Of a stretch of DNA of 64,000 bases, positions 1 to 7,902 are shown piece after piece. Within the stretch, counting starts at the first letter, position 1; each line of letters begins with the position of its first letter. The notes below the pieces were generated by a model. It did not search any database. It saw nothing but the letters and a program-made list of their open reading frames with translations, and was not told where the DNA came from. The DNA is from Streptomyces sulfonofaciens (lineage in GTDB: Bacteria > Actinomycetota > Actinomycetes > Streptomycetales > Streptomycetaceae), in NCBI RefSeq assembly GCF_014656295.1, contig NZ_BNCD01000002.1:600754-664753 (forward strand). The letters run 5' to 3'. The translations under genes and the position numbers were made by a program.

Positions 1-2
1 TC

Positions 3-119
3 CGGCAACTCGTCGACTGGCTCGACGCCCAGGAGCCCGCGGTCGTCGAGAGGCTGCGCTCACTCGACGTGGGCGAGGCGCCGCCGGACGGCTGGGCCGG
101 CTTCCTCACCCGGACATAG
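3..119 (+). CDS. C-terminal end of an unknown protein (partial)
   Basis: An open frame enters from the left edge and ends at a TAG at 117-119. The 38 visible residues are acidic and helical in character (…LVDWLDAQEPAVVERLRSL…) and finish with GFLTRT. Codon use is typical of a GC-rich streptomycete gene (third positions nearly all G or C). Too little is present to name a family. The next gene starts about 215 bp downstream on the same strand, so an operon cannot be excluded but is not indicated. Confidence 0.5.
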   Translation, partial: RQLVDWLDAQEPAVVERLRSLDVGEAPPDGWAGFLTRT

Positions 120-200
120 CGGCCGGCCGCGCTGTCACGCCTTTCCGTGGTTCCGCTGTTCAGCCCGCCGGCCCGTACCGCCGTGCGCCCCTGGCCCTAC

Positions 201-213
201 GGTGCCGGGCACC
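201..213. promoter_or_regulatory. GGTGCC-g-GGCACC palindrome upstream of the hydrolase gene
   Basis: A perfect 6-bp inverted repeat with a single central base lies about 120 bp before the hydrolase start. The gap between positions 120 and 334 holds no convincing gene. It could be an operator, or a short terminator of the upstream gene; there is no further evidence. Confidence 0.2.
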
Positions 214-334
214 ACTTCCCCCTGATGCACTGTGTACGGAGAACCCATGCCGAGGGCGGCCGGGTGACCGTAGCCTCCCCACGCCCGCTTCCTGCGCGCC
301 CCCCACCGCGCCCACCGGCTTTCGGAGGTTGCCC

Positions 335-1804
335 ATGAACGCCGTCTGGAAGAGAGGACCGGCCCGCCGCCCCGCCCGTCGCGCGCGCCGTCCGCGCCCC
401 CTGCGCCCCTGCGCCACCGCGACGCTCGGCGCGGTCGCGGTGCTGGCCCTCACGGCGGCGGCGCCGGTACCCCCGGGAGCGCGGGAGGCCGGCCCGGCCG
501 CGCACTGCGCAGCAGGCACAAGGCTCTCCGTCCCGGCCGCCGAACACCAGGTCGAGGCCTGCCTGGACGACCTCACCACCCGGGGCACCCTCGCCTCGGG
601 CCACACCGTCCAGGCCGACTGGACGGGGCTCACACCGGCGGGCCTGCCGGCCCCCGGCGCCGCGGTGCCCGGCGTCCAGATCGACGGCTACTTCCCGGAC
701 GCCTCCACCACCAACACCCACCACGGCTGGAACCACGACGCGCAGTTCGTCATCCGGCTGCCGGACCGCTGGAACGGCGGGCTCGTCATCGCCGGCGCGC
801 CGGGCACCCGGGCCCAGTACGCCAACGACCGTGCCATCGGCGACTGGGTGCTGGCGCGCGGGTACGCCTTCGCCGCCACCGACAAGGGGAACACCGGAGC
901 CGACTTCCACCGCGACGGACACGCCCCGGGTGACGCGATCGCCGAGTGGAACACGCGGGTCACCCAGCTCACCCGCGCCGCCCGGGCGGTGGCCGCCCAC
1001 AGATACCGCCAGCCGGTGCGCCGCACCCTGGTCACGGGCCTGTCGAACGGCGGCTACCTGGTCCGCTGGCAACTGGAGAACCACCCTGACCTCTACGACG
1101 GGGGCGTCGACTGGGAGGGCGCCCTGTGGCGCACCGACGGCCCGAACCTGCTCACCTTCCTGCCGCCGGCCCTGCGCGCCTACCCCGGCTACGCGGCCGG
1201 CGGGCCCGCCGCACGCAGTGCGCACCGCGCTCTGCTCGACGCCGGCTACCCGGCGGGCTCCGAGTTCCTGTGGCCGTACTACTACCAGACCTACTGGGAC
1301 CTGACCCAGCGCACCTACCGCGAGGAGCTCGACCCCGGCTACGACGGTGCGCAGCAGGCGGGCACGCCCTTCTGCGCACCGGGCAGCCCGGCCTGCGACG
1401 CCGACTACGACTACGCCGCACGCCCGGCGGACGTCCGGCGGGCGGTCGCGAAGATCGCCCTGACCGGACGGATCGGCAAGCCGCTGATCAGCCTGCAGGG
1501 CACCTACGACGTCCTGCTGCCGATCAGCCGTACCGGCGACACCTACGCCCGGATGGTGCGCGAGGCGGGGCGCGGGGCGCTGTTCCGCTACTACCGCGTG
1601 GCGGGCGGCTCCCATGTCGACGGCCTCTTCGACGCGTTCCCCGACCGGCTGCGCCCGCTGACGCCCTGCCACCACTCGGCGTTCCGCGCGCTGGAGGGCT
1701 GGCTCGACGGTGGTCGGCGGCCACCGTCCAGCCACACCGTGCCCCTGCCCCGGCACGCGGACCCGGCCGCCCTGGTGACCGACTGCCCGCTCACCACGGG
1801 GTGA
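335..1804 (+). CDS. Secreted alpha/beta hydrolase (tannase / 3-hydroxybutyrate-oligomer-hydrolase-like)
   Basis: A 489-residue protein with an Arg-rich N-terminus and a hydrophobic segment around residues 30-46, consistent with a secretion signal. The ATG at 335 is preferred to an in-frame TTG at 329 because GGAGG lies 6 bp upstream. The nucleophile elbow GLSNGG puts Ser237 in a GxSxG motif. GTYDVLLP and GGSHVDG in the last third are plausible sources of the acid and histidine of the triad. The fold class is clear from these motifs. The substrate is not: similarity in style to tannase/feruloyl esterase and PHB-oligomer hydrolases is from memory of the families, so the exact ester is unknown. 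It probably acts outside the cell on an ester. Confidence 0.75.
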   Translation: MNAVWKRGPARRPARRARRPRPLRPCATATLGAVAVLALTAAAPVPPGAREAGPAAHCAAGTRLSVPAAEHQVEACLDDLTTRGTLASGHTVQADWTGLTPAGLPAPGAAVPGVQIDGYFPDASTTNTHHGWNHDAQFVIRLPDRWNGGLVIAGAPGTRAQYANDRAIGDWVLARGYAFAATDKGNTGADFHRDGHAPGDAIAEWNTRVTQLTRAARAVAAHRYRQPVRRTLVTGLSNGGYLVRWQLENHPDLYDGGVDWEGALWRTDGPNLLTFLPPALRAYPGYAAGGPAARSAHRALLDAGYPAGSEFLWPYYYQTYWDLTQRTYREELDPGYDGAQQAGTPFCAPGSPACDADYDYAARPADVRRAVAKIALTGRIGKPLISLQGTYDVLLPISRTGDTYARMVREAGRGALFRYYRVAGGSHVDGLFDAFPDRLRPLTPCHHSAFRALEGWLDGGRRPPSSHTVPLPRHADPAALVTDCPLTTG

Positions 1805-1864
1805 GAGCCGCCGGCCCCGCCGCCGGGCCCGCCGTGTGCGCCCCACGCACACGTCCGGACGGCT

Positions 1865-2566
1865 TCAGGCGCCGGCGCCCTCGCCGGACCGCTTGGACGC
1901 CGTACCGCTACCGGCCCTCGACGAGGTGCCGGACGCGGTGCGCACGGCCGAGTAGAAGACGGACTTCTGCTGCTTCGAGCGGTGTGCCTGGCCCTTGGCC
2001 ACCAGGGCCTCCAGGGTGTTGCGCACCACGGTGGGACTGACCTTGCGCTCGGGGTGGGCCGCCTCGAGCGCGCTGGTGACCTCGGCGGCGGAGCGCGGCT
2101 CGTCGTGGGCGGCGAGCAGGGCGCTGACGACCTCGCGCAGGGTGGGCGTGCCCTTGCGGTCCGCGGGCTCCTTCTCCGCCTCCTTGGCAGCGGGCTTCGC
2201 CTGGCCGCCCGCCTTGGCGTTCGTGCTCTGCCGGCCCGCACCCGCCCCCGCGCCCTTCGCACCCTTCTCCTCTGCGCCGTCCTTGGACCTGCGGGCGTGC
2301 GGCAGCCGGGCCTTGGAAGGCGCGTCGGAGGACGCGGTGTCACCCGTGGGGGTGTCCGCAGGCGTGTCGGTGGGACCCGAGGCGAGCGTCTGCTGCATGC
2401 TGACCAGGAGGGTGTGATCGCGCTCCAACTCACCCAGATGGCTCTGCAGGGCGCTGATCTCCGCGCCGATACGTTCCTGCTCCTTGGTGTTGTTCTCCAG
2501 GTCGGTGGCCACCTGCTCGGCGTACTGGGTCTTGAGGTTGGTGTTGTCCGAAGCCTTGTCCGGCAT
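1865..2566 (-). CDS. Coiled-coil protein with C-terminal winged-helix domain
   Basis: A 233-residue protein. Residues about 10-60 form a heptad-rich coiled coil (repeated E/L/Q spacing). A low-complexity Ala/Gly/Lys/Pro linker covers about 60-140. Residues about 145-215 (…LREVVSALLAAHDEPRSA… …RNTLEALVAKGQ…) look like a winged helix of the kind found in BlaI-like and other small regulators. The start at 2566 (MPDKASDN) follows GGGGAG; a longer frame to 2623 has no ribosome binding site. Inference: a DNA-binding or chromosome-associated regulator that oligomerises through the coiled coil. No target can be deduced. The gene is convergent with the secreted hydrolase, with about 60 bp between the stops. 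Confidence 0.65.
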   Translation of the reverse strand: MPDKASDNTNLKTQYAEQVATDLENNTKEQERIGAEISALQSHLGELERDHTLLVSMQQTLASGPTDTPADTPTGDTASSDAPSKARLPHARRSKDGAEEKGAKGAGAGAGRQSTNAKAGGQAKPAAKEAEKEPADRKGTPTLREVVSALLAAHDEPRSAAEVTSALEAAHPERKVSPTVVRNTLEALVAKGQAHRSKQQKSVFYSAVRTASGTSSRAGSGTASKRSGEGAGA

Positions 2567-2738
2567 CTCTCCCCGCTCTCTGTGTGTGTGGTGTGTGCGG
2601 TGTTGGTGCCGGATGCTACCCACATCGGAGCATGCGGCACCGCGTCGTCAAGTCTCTCGTACTGCGCCGGACATGTGTGTGCGGCCGTTCTGCCGGAGAA
2701 GACACCACCAACGAGTGGACTCTGTTGCACCTAAAGAG

Positions 2739-2773
2739 TGGTGTCTCACCCTTGACTTGAGGATGAGACACCA
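2739..2773. repeat. 10-bp perfect inverted repeat TGGTGTCTCA / TGAGACACCA
   Basis: TGGTGTCTCA at 2739-2748 and TGAGACACCA at 2764-2773 are exact inverse complements around a 15-bp spacer that contains TTGACT. The lower G+C and spacing would suit an operator/promoter or the end of a degraded mobile element. No transposase remnant is visible. Confidence 0.5.
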
Positions 2774-2829
2774 GGGCCGGGCTGTACTGCCGTCGGCGGG
2801 GGAGAACGCCTGAGTGGCAGTGTCGCCCG

Positions 2830-2889
2830 GAGACCGGAGTGGGTCGGAGACCGGAGTGGGTCGGGGACCGGAGCGGGGCGGAGACCGAC
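2830..2889. repeat. 17-bp tandem repeat, about 3.5 copies
   Basis: The unit GAGACCGGAGTGGGTCG occurs exactly at 2830-2846 and 2847-2863, with two mismatches at 2864-2880 and a partial copy at 2881-2889. It is noncoding by composition. A variable-number repeat or a multi-site protein-binding array are the simplest readings. Confidence 0.75.
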
Positions 2890-2956
2890 TGCCGCGCCGT
2901 GGAGACGTCGGGGCGGGGGAGCCCAGCCGATATAGCTCCTGCGGCGCGGCAGTCCG

Positions 2957-2988
2957 GTCGGTGCCCGGCCTTGGGATCGGGCACCGAC
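2957..2988. terminator. Strong hairpin GTCGGTGCCCG / CGGGCACCGAC
   Basis: Perfect 11-bp arms (2957-2967 and 2978-2988) enclose a 10-nt loop. A further AGTCC/GGACT pair (2951-2955, 2994-2998) extends the stem across a bulge. No gene ends close by on either strand except the disrupted GH16 gene at 3275, so it could be that gene's terminator. Confidence 0.45.
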
Positions 2989-3024
2989 ACAGAGGACTCT
3001 AGACAATGAAGATCCCTCGGGCAG

Positions 3025-3040
3025 CGGTGTGATCACACCG
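3025..3040. promoter_or_regulatory. Perfect 16-bp palindrome CGGTGTGATCACACCG
   Basis: The sequence is exactly self-complementary over 16 bp with no spacer, which is operator-like (TetR/GntR/Xre dimers bind such sites). There is no adjacent intact start codon, so the regulated gene may be lost or may be a small unannotated transcript. Confidence 0.35.
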
Positions 3041-3274
3041 GTGGCCGAGACTGCCCCCCTGCCCCGGACCTGGGAAGCGTCACTGTCCGTGAGGGCGCAG
3101 ACGCGCGCGTGCGCGCATCCGCGCCGTCCCGCGGACACCCCGGCTACCGGTGGTCAGCCACCGGTCGCACCGGAGCCGGGGCAGCCCGCGCACCGCACAC
3201 CGCGCCTGCGAGCCTTTGGCCTGAATACGGTGGGGGCGGGCCCGCGACCGCCCCCACCGCCCGGTACGGGGTCC

Positions 3275-4500
3275 TCAGCCCTTCTGCTCCACCTTCACCC
3301 AGTCGACGTCGAGTCGGACGCCGCCGGCGGCGACCTTGTCCACGCTGGACTGCGGCAGGCCCCAGTACGGTGCGGTCACCTTGTTGCAGCCGGCCGGACA
3401 GGCGCCGCCCGGGGCCAGGTCGAGGATGAGGTACTGGTTGCGGTCGAACACCCATGAGCCGCGTGTGGATTCCACCTTCTGCCGCGCCGGTTCGGTGGTC
3501 AGACGGTCGTCGACGTGGAAGCGGATGGCGGTGGGCGTCCACTCGGCGGTGTAGGTGTGCCGGCCGGAGATGTCCTGCCCTGACGGGTAGTGCTGGGTGA
3601 CGCCGATGTTCCCGTCCGCCGAGTAGCCCGGGCCGTGCAGGGACGAACTGGTCCAGTCGGTGTAGCCGGTGTTCTCCATGACATCCGTCTCGCCGCTCGC
3701 AGGCCAGGACACCGCGGGGTCGTCGACGTCGCTGCCGAGCAGCCAGAACGCCGGCCAGAACCCGTCGCCCACCGGCATCCGGATCCGCGCGCTGACCCTG
3801 CCGTAGGTGAAGTCCGGCTTGGTGTTGGTGTCGATGCGGCCCGACGAGGAGTCGTAGACCCCACCGCCCGGCGCGGTGGTGCAGCCCTTGCAGTGGCGGG
3901 CCTTCAGCGCCAGGGCGCCGTTCGGCACGGAGATGGACGAGCCGGAGTCCGTGTATACCTGCGCCTCGCCGTTGACCGAGCCCATGGTGCTGCCGGTGGT
4001 GGCCACCCGCCACTTGCCGCGATCCAGCGCGGTGCCGTCGAAGCCGTCCTGGAAGACGGTGCGGTGGTCGCCGCCGGACTCCGCGGGCAGGGCCGGGCAG
4101 GCCGCGCGGGCGCCGCCGCCCGTGCCCCACACCTGCATCTCGTAGAGCGAGTAGCCGAACTGGGCGGTGGCGGGCGCGGGGTCGTAGAAGGACCGCCGCT
4201 CCAGGCCCAGCGTCCGCACGTAGCGGCCCCGCGCCGGGGCCGGCAGGTCGATGCGGTCGTGGAGGCCGGACGCGTCCGCGGGGGACTGCACGTCGGCGCG
4301 GCGCCGCCGGACGTCGGCCGCCGAGACCTGCCCAGGACGTACCGCGTGCCGTAGGAGGCGTCCCAGTTTCAGGGTGCGCAGGTGATCCGCAGCGTGCCGC
4401 CGAGGTCGACGGAGATCCAGGCGTTGTCGGCGGCGTTGCTCGTCCAGTGCGCTGCGGGGCGGGGGAGGCCGGTGTGGGCGGGGGCGGGCGCGGTGCCCCC
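3275..4500 (-). pseudogene. Disrupted GH16 endo-beta-glucanase with F5/8 type C (CBM32-like) domain
   Basis: The 3' part (from about 4291) is an intact GH16 catalytic domain: the frame has WPASGETDVMEN, the E-x-D-x-x-E catalytic motif, at residues 201-206 of the open frame, and ends with a beta-strand pattern typical of the family. The N-terminal part is a discoidin/F5-8C domain whose pieces lie in different frames. NAWISVDLGG is followed by an in-frame TGA at 4369-4371, NWDASYGTRYVL continues past it in the same frame, and QVSAADV…GRYVRTLG…YSLYEMQVWG needs a frame change near 4330-4337. No signal peptide remains upstream, where the permease gene begins at 4581. A catalytic fragment could still start at GTG 4291 but would be cytoplasmic. 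Confidence 0.75.
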
Positions 4501-4523
4501 TCCCCGGGGCTGTCCGGGCACCG
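4491..4523. terminator. Hairpin downstream of the nickel/cobalt permease
   Basis: CGGTGCCC (4491-4498) pairs with GGGCACCG (4516-4523); the loop contains the self-complementary CCCCGGGG. It lies about 60 bp after the permease stop on the minus strand. Confidence 0.5.
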
Positions 4524-4580
4524 TGCGGCCGGTGGGCGGGACCGAGTGTTCCGGGAGGCCGGTTGGCGGTCGGCGGGCCC

Positions 4581-5747
4581 TCAGTCGCCGTGCGGGGCGA
4601 GGTTCGCCGACCACTTCTCCTCGATGCGGCCGTAGCGCCACACGAGGAGCGCGACCAGCCAGGAGAGGAAGAACAGGGCGACTATGCCGTATCCGGCGTA
4701 GTCCAGGTTGACTGCGGCGATCGCGGCCAGCGGTCCTGAGGTGATGTTCGCCTGGTCGGTGAGCACGCCGACGAGTTCGATGGTGCCGATGATCAGCGCG
4801 ACCGCGACCGAGATGGAGGTGATGGTGATGTTGTAGAAGACCTTGCGCACCGGTTTGGCGAAGGCCCATCCGTACGCGGCGTTCATGAACACCCCGTCGA
4901 TGGTGTCCATCAGGCACATCCCGGCCGCGAACAGGATCGGCAGCACCAGGATCGAGTAGAACGGCAGGCTGAACGCCGCCGCCCCGCCCGCGAGCACCAG
5001 CAGCCCCACCTCGGTGGCGGTGTCGAACCCGAGGCCGAAGAGCACGCCGATCGGGTAGATGTGCCACGCCTTGCGCACGGACCTGGTGAGGCCGTTGAGG
5101 AATCGGTTCATCAGGCCCCGCTTGTTGAGCTGGTCCTCCAGCTCCTGCTCGTCGTAGTGGCCGCTGCGCATCTGCCGGAAGATCTTGAGGATGCCGACCA
5201 GCACCGCGAGGTTGAGGATGCCGAGGATCCACAGGAAGACGCCGGAGACCGACGCGCCGATGATGCCGGTCACCGAGTGCAGGCTGGAGTCGTCGTGCTC
5301 CACCTGGCCGACGAGTGCCTTCACCCCGAACGAGAGCAGCAGGGAGAGCGTGAAGACGATCGTCGAGTGCCCCAGTGAGAACCAGAAGCCCACCGACAGC
5401 GGCCTGCGTTCCACCGGTCGCCCGGCCGTCTCGCGCGCGGTGTTGTCGGCGAGGAGCTTGCGGGTGGTGTTGTCGACGGCGGCGATGTGGTCGGCGTCGA
5501 AGGCGTGCCGCAGTCCGAAGGTGTAGGCCAGTACGCCCACACCGACGTTGAAGACGGGGTGGTCGCCGCCGAGGTGGTAGTGGTGCGGCGCGACGAGCCC
5601 GAACAGGACGCCGAAGCCCACCACGTGCAGCAGCACGATGAAGCCCGCCATCCCGCCCAGCGACCGCCTGTCCTGGCGTGTCAGCGAACGGCGAAACAGC
5701 CCGAGACGCTCACCCAGCGTCGGCTCGATCCCTATGTCGCCGCTCAA
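4581..5747 (-). CDS. NiCoT family nickel/cobalt permease
   Basis: A 388-residue polytopic membrane protein. The NiCoT signature RHAFDADHIAAVDN (HxxxxDH) lies in an early transmembrane segment, followed by GFWFSLGHSTIV and FGLGFDTATEVG, all family hallmarks. It imports Ni2+ (or Co2+) across the cytoplasmic membrane. I start it at TTG 5747 because GGGGAGG precedes it by 5 bp; the longer frame to 5828 would run through the promoter. The Nur-type box overlapping the putative -35 element (5812-5828) argues for nickel as substrate, for supply of urease, [NiFe]-hydrogenase or Ni-SOD. No B12 riboswitch is seen. Confidence 0.92.
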   Translation of the reverse strand: MSGDIGIEPTLGERLGLFRRSLTRQDRRSLGGMAGFIVLLHVVGFGVLFGLVAPHHYHLGGDHPVFNVGVGVLAYTFGLRHAFDADHIAAVDNTTRKLLADNTARETAGRPVERRPLSVGFWFSLGHSTIVFTLSLLLSFGVKALVGQVEHDDSSLHSVTGIIGASVSGVFLWILGILNLAVLVGILKIFRQMRSGHYDEQELEDQLNKRGLMNRFLNGLTRSVRKAWHIYPIGVLFGLGFDTATEVGLLVLAGGAAAFSLPFYSILVLPILFAAGMCLMDTIDGVFMNAAYGWAFAKPVRKVFYNITITSISVAVALIIGTIELVGVLTDQANITSGPLAAIAAVNLDYAGYGIVALFFLSWLVALLVWRYGRIEEKWSANLAPHGD

Positions 5748-5787
5748 GGCGCCTCCCCAACACTCGACGACCAGCCGAAACATCCAG

Positions 5788-5828
5788 AACGTAGCAGCGG
5801 CTCCGGCTTTGTTGCAAGGTGGTCGCAA
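5788..5828 (-). promoter_or_regulatory. Promoter with Nur (nickel uptake regulator) box for the permease
   Basis: TTGCAA-GGTGG-TCGCAA at 5812-5828 fits the streptomycete Nur box TTGCAA-N5-TTGCAA with one change. Read on the minus strand, TTGCAA (5817-5812) can serve as -35, with an 18-bp spacer and TACGTT (5793-5788) as -10, about 40 bp before the TTG start. Ni-loaded Nur bound here would block the promoter, so the permease would be repressed by nickel. Confidence 0.65.
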
Positions 5829-5919
5829 CTAGTGTCGCACCGCAAGAACGCCTCGGGTGCCCTGTGCCCCGCAGCGCCCCGGCACCCCGGACGCCGCAGG
5901 CCAGGGTGATGATGGGCGC

Positions 5920-6879
5920 ATGGCATGGACGACGGCGTTGACGGAACTGCTGGGGATCGACTGTCCGGTGGTGTGCGCACCGATGGGCGGCAGCGCGGGC
6001 GGGGCGCTCGCCGCCGCGGTGTCGCGGGGCGGTGGTCTCGGCATGGTCGGCGGCGGGCGGGGCGAGCGCGCCTGGCTGGAACGTGAGCTGTCGCTGGTCA
6101 CCCAGGAGACCACCCGGCCCTGGGGAGTGGGCTTCTTGAGCTGGGCGGTGGACGGGGACACCGTGGCACGGGCACTGGAGTACAGGCCCGCCGCGGTGAT
6201 GCTCTCCTTCGGAGACCCCCGGCCGTTCGCCGGGCGCGTCCGTGAAGCCGGGGTTCCGCTGCTGGTGCAGGTCACCAGTCTGGCGGAAGCGGTCCAGGCC
6301 CTCGACGCGGGTGCCGACGTACTGGTCGCGCAGGGCACGGAGGCCGGTGGGCACGGGGGCGGCCGGGCGACCCTGCCGTTCGTGCCCGCGGTGGTCGACG
6401 CGGCCGCACCGACGCCCGTCCTGGCGGCCGGAGGTATCGCGGACGGGCGCGGGGTGGCCGCCGCGCTGGCCCTCGGGGCGGCCGGTGCTCTGATGGGCAC
6501 CCGCTTCCAGGCCAGCCGGGAGGCGCTGGTGCCCGCGCGGGTGCTCAAGGCGCTGGTCGAGGGCCGCGGTGAGGACACCCACCGCAGCCGGGTGCTGGAC
6601 ATCGCCCGCGGCGCCCCGTGGCCGGCGCGCTACACGGCGCGGACGCTGCGCAACGACTTCCTGGTGCGCTGGCACGGCAGGGAGGCCGAACTCGGCGCGG
6701 ACGCGGCCGCGCTGGAGCAGTACCGGGCGGCCGTGGCGCGCGGTGACACGGCGGCCGTCCCGGTGTGGGCGGGCGAGGCGGTGGACCTGATCAACGGGGT
6801 CGACTCGGCCGCCGACATCGTCGCCGAGGTGTCCGCGCAGGCGGCTCGCGCGCTCGCCTCGGCGGTGCGCCTGAGCTGA
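5920..6879 (+). CDS. Nitronate monooxygenase (2-nitropropane dioxygenase family)
   Basis: A 319-residue FMN-dependent TIM-barrel enzyme. AQGTEAGGHGG carries the catalytic/FMN-contacting His145. PVLAAGGIADGRG and GALMGTRF are the phosphate-binding segments of the C-terminal barrel strands. It oxidises alkyl nitronates to carbonyls and nitrite in the cytoplasm; some relatives act on other substrates. The ATG at 5920 is chosen because the family begins shortly before the first barrel strand (LLGIDCPVVCAPMGG). It is divergent from the nickel permease and convergent with the chitinase gene, with a strong hairpin between. Confidence 0.88.
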   Translation: MAWTTALTELLGIDCPVVCAPMGGSAGGALAAAVSRGGGLGMVGGGRGERAWLERELSLVTQETTRPWGVGFLSWAVDGDTVARALEYRPAAVMLSFGDPRPFAGRVREAGVPLLVQVTSLAEAVQALDAGADVLVAQGTEAGGHGGGRATLPFVPAVVDAAAPTPVLAAGGIADGRGVAAALALGAAGALMGTRFQASREALVPARVLKALVEGRGEDTHRSRVLDIARGAPWPARYTARTLRNDFLVRWHGREAELGADAAALEQYRAAVARGDTAAVPVWAGEAVDLINGVDSAADIVAEVSAQAARALASAVRLS

Positions 6880-6922
6880 CGGCCGGGGCGGGCACCGAAC
6901 CTGCGGCCGCGGCCGGACGGCA

Positions 6923-6960
6923 CGCGGGGCCCTGCGCACCTGCGTGCGCAGGGCCCCGCG
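6923..6960. terminator. Bidirectional terminator (16-bp perfect stem)
   Basis: The arms 6923-6938 and 6945-6960 (CGCGGGGCCCTGCGCA and its exact complement) enclose a 6-nt loop. It sits between the convergent nitronate monooxygenase and chitinase genes. Confidence 0.8.
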
Positions 6961-7010
6961 TCGAGGTGGCCCGTGGCGGGCCCGGGTGCGCGCCCGGGCC
7001 GCGCCCCGGG

Positions 7011-7736
7011 TCAGCAGCTCAGGTTGCCGCCGGGGTCGACGCCCAGGATCTGGGTGAACCTGGTGTAGTTGTCGATCCTGGACTGGACCTGGCCGGGGTT
7101 CTTGCCGTCGCACTCCAGGCTGCCGTTGATGCTGCGGATGGTCTCGCCGAAGCCGGCGCCGTTGACCATGGCGTCGTGGGGGGTCATGGTGCCCGGGCCG
7201 CTCTGGGTGTTCCAGTACCACAGGCCGGTCTTCCAGGACACGGCGGAGTCGTTCTGCACCAGGTCGGGGTTGTCGAGCAGGTCGATGCCCAGCGCGTCAC
7301 CCGCGGCCTTGTAGTTGAAGTTCCAGCTCAGTTGGATCGGGCCCCGGCCGTAGTACTTGTCGTTGCCCGCCGGGCAGCCGTAGGGCTGCGAGGTGTCGCA
7401 GTAGTGCGGGTAGTTGGCCGTGTTCTGCTCGACCACGTAGACCAGGCCACCGGTCTCGTGGGCGACGTTGGCCAGGAACGCCGCCGCCTCCTGCTTCTGG
7501 ACGGTGTCGCTGCCGGTGTGCGAGAACCCCGGGTAGGCGCTGAGCGCGTCGGTCAGGCCGCTGTAGGTGTAGAACGAGTTCCGGCTCGGGAACATGCTGT
7601 TGAACTGGGCTTCGCTGACGACGAAGTCGGCCTCCACCGAGGTGTTGTGGGCCGAGGCCGTCGGCGCCAGGGACAGTACGGACAGCGTCACCACGGAAGC
7701 GGCCGCGGTCAGCAGCCCGATCATGCGCCTTCGCAC
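7011..7736 (-). CDS. Secreted GH19 chitinase
   Basis: A 241-residue family 19 chitinase made of a signal peptide (positively charged VRRRMIG, hydrophobic core, cleavage after ASA) and the catalytic domain only; no chitin-binding module. Catalytic glutamates are the Glu of AHETGG (residue 94) and Glu103 in VVEQN, and YYGRGPIQLSWNFNY is the classic GH19 signature. It hydrolyses chitin internally outside the cell. I prefer GTG 7736, which is 8 bp after GGAG; a GTG at 7745 overlaps the Shine-Dalgarno. It lies 166 bp downstream of the LPMO gene on the same strand, so both attack chitin, though tandem hairpins between them suggest separate control or read-through. Confidence 0.93.
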   Translation of the reverse strand: MRRRMIGLLTAAASVVTLSVLSLAPTASAHNTSVEADFVVSEAQFNSMFPSRNSFYTYSGLTDALSAYPGFSHTGSDTVQKQEAAAFLANVAHETGGLVYVVEQNTANYPHYCDTSQPYGCPAGNDKYYGRGPIQLSWNFNYKAAGDALGIDLLDNPDLVQNDSAVSWKTGLWYWNTQSGPGTMTPHDAMVNGAGFGETIRSINGSLECDGKNPGQVQSRIDNYTRFTQILGVDPGGNLSC

Positions 7737-7779
7737 GTTGGTCACTCCTGCCTGCCGCTCCCTGAGGGGGCGGCACTGG

Positions 7780-7827
7780 TGCGTGTGGGGGGTTGGTGGT
7801 GCACATGCGTGTGGGGGTTGGTGGTGC
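7780..7827. repeat. Two near-identical 22-23 bp direct repeats
   Basis: TGCGTGTGGGGGGTTGGTGGTGC (7780-7802) and TGCGTGTGGGGGTTGGTGGTGC (7806-7827) differ by one G. They lie just upstream of the GH19 chitinase. Chitinase promoters of streptomycetes often carry direct repeats, but this sequence is unlike the known 12-bp chitinase repeat, so a regulatory role is only a guess. Confidence 0.5.
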
Positions 7828-7834
7828 GATCGTC

Positions 7835-7888
7835 ACACCGGGCGCGGTGCCCGGTGTTCGGCCACCGGGCGAGATGCCCGGTGGCCGA
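7835..7888. terminator. Tandem hairpins after the LPMO gene
   Basis: The first hairpin has 9-bp arms (7835-7843, 7849-7857); the second has 13-bp arms (7858-7870, 7876-7888). Each has a 5-nt loop, and both share the CACCGGGC core. They are 14 bp beyond the LPMO stop on the minus strand. Confidence 0.7.
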
Positions 7889-7902
7889 CATGACGCGGTG
7901 CC

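Larger units (their letters stand above)
2567..3274. other. Repeat-rich intergenic region without a credible gene
   Basis: About 700 bp hold no ORF with convincing composition. Instead there are four separate structures: a 10-bp inverted repeat (2739-2773), a 17-bp tandem repeat (2830-2889), an 11-bp hairpin (2957-2988) and a perfect 16-bp palindrome (3025-3040), each listed separately. G+C drops around 2580-2760. This may be the upstream region of the winged-helix gene plus the remains of lost genes or an element. Confidence 0.5.

Noticed and set aside
147..338. Small plus-strand ORF before the secreted hydrolase gene
   Set aside because: Its protein is Pro/Arg/Ala-rich without features and it runs through the hydrolase ribosome binding site.
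3006..3032. Short peptide MKIPRAAV starting at 3006 and stopping inside the 16-bp palindrome
   Set aside because: No ribosome binding site, only eight codons, and no continuation in any frame that looks coding.
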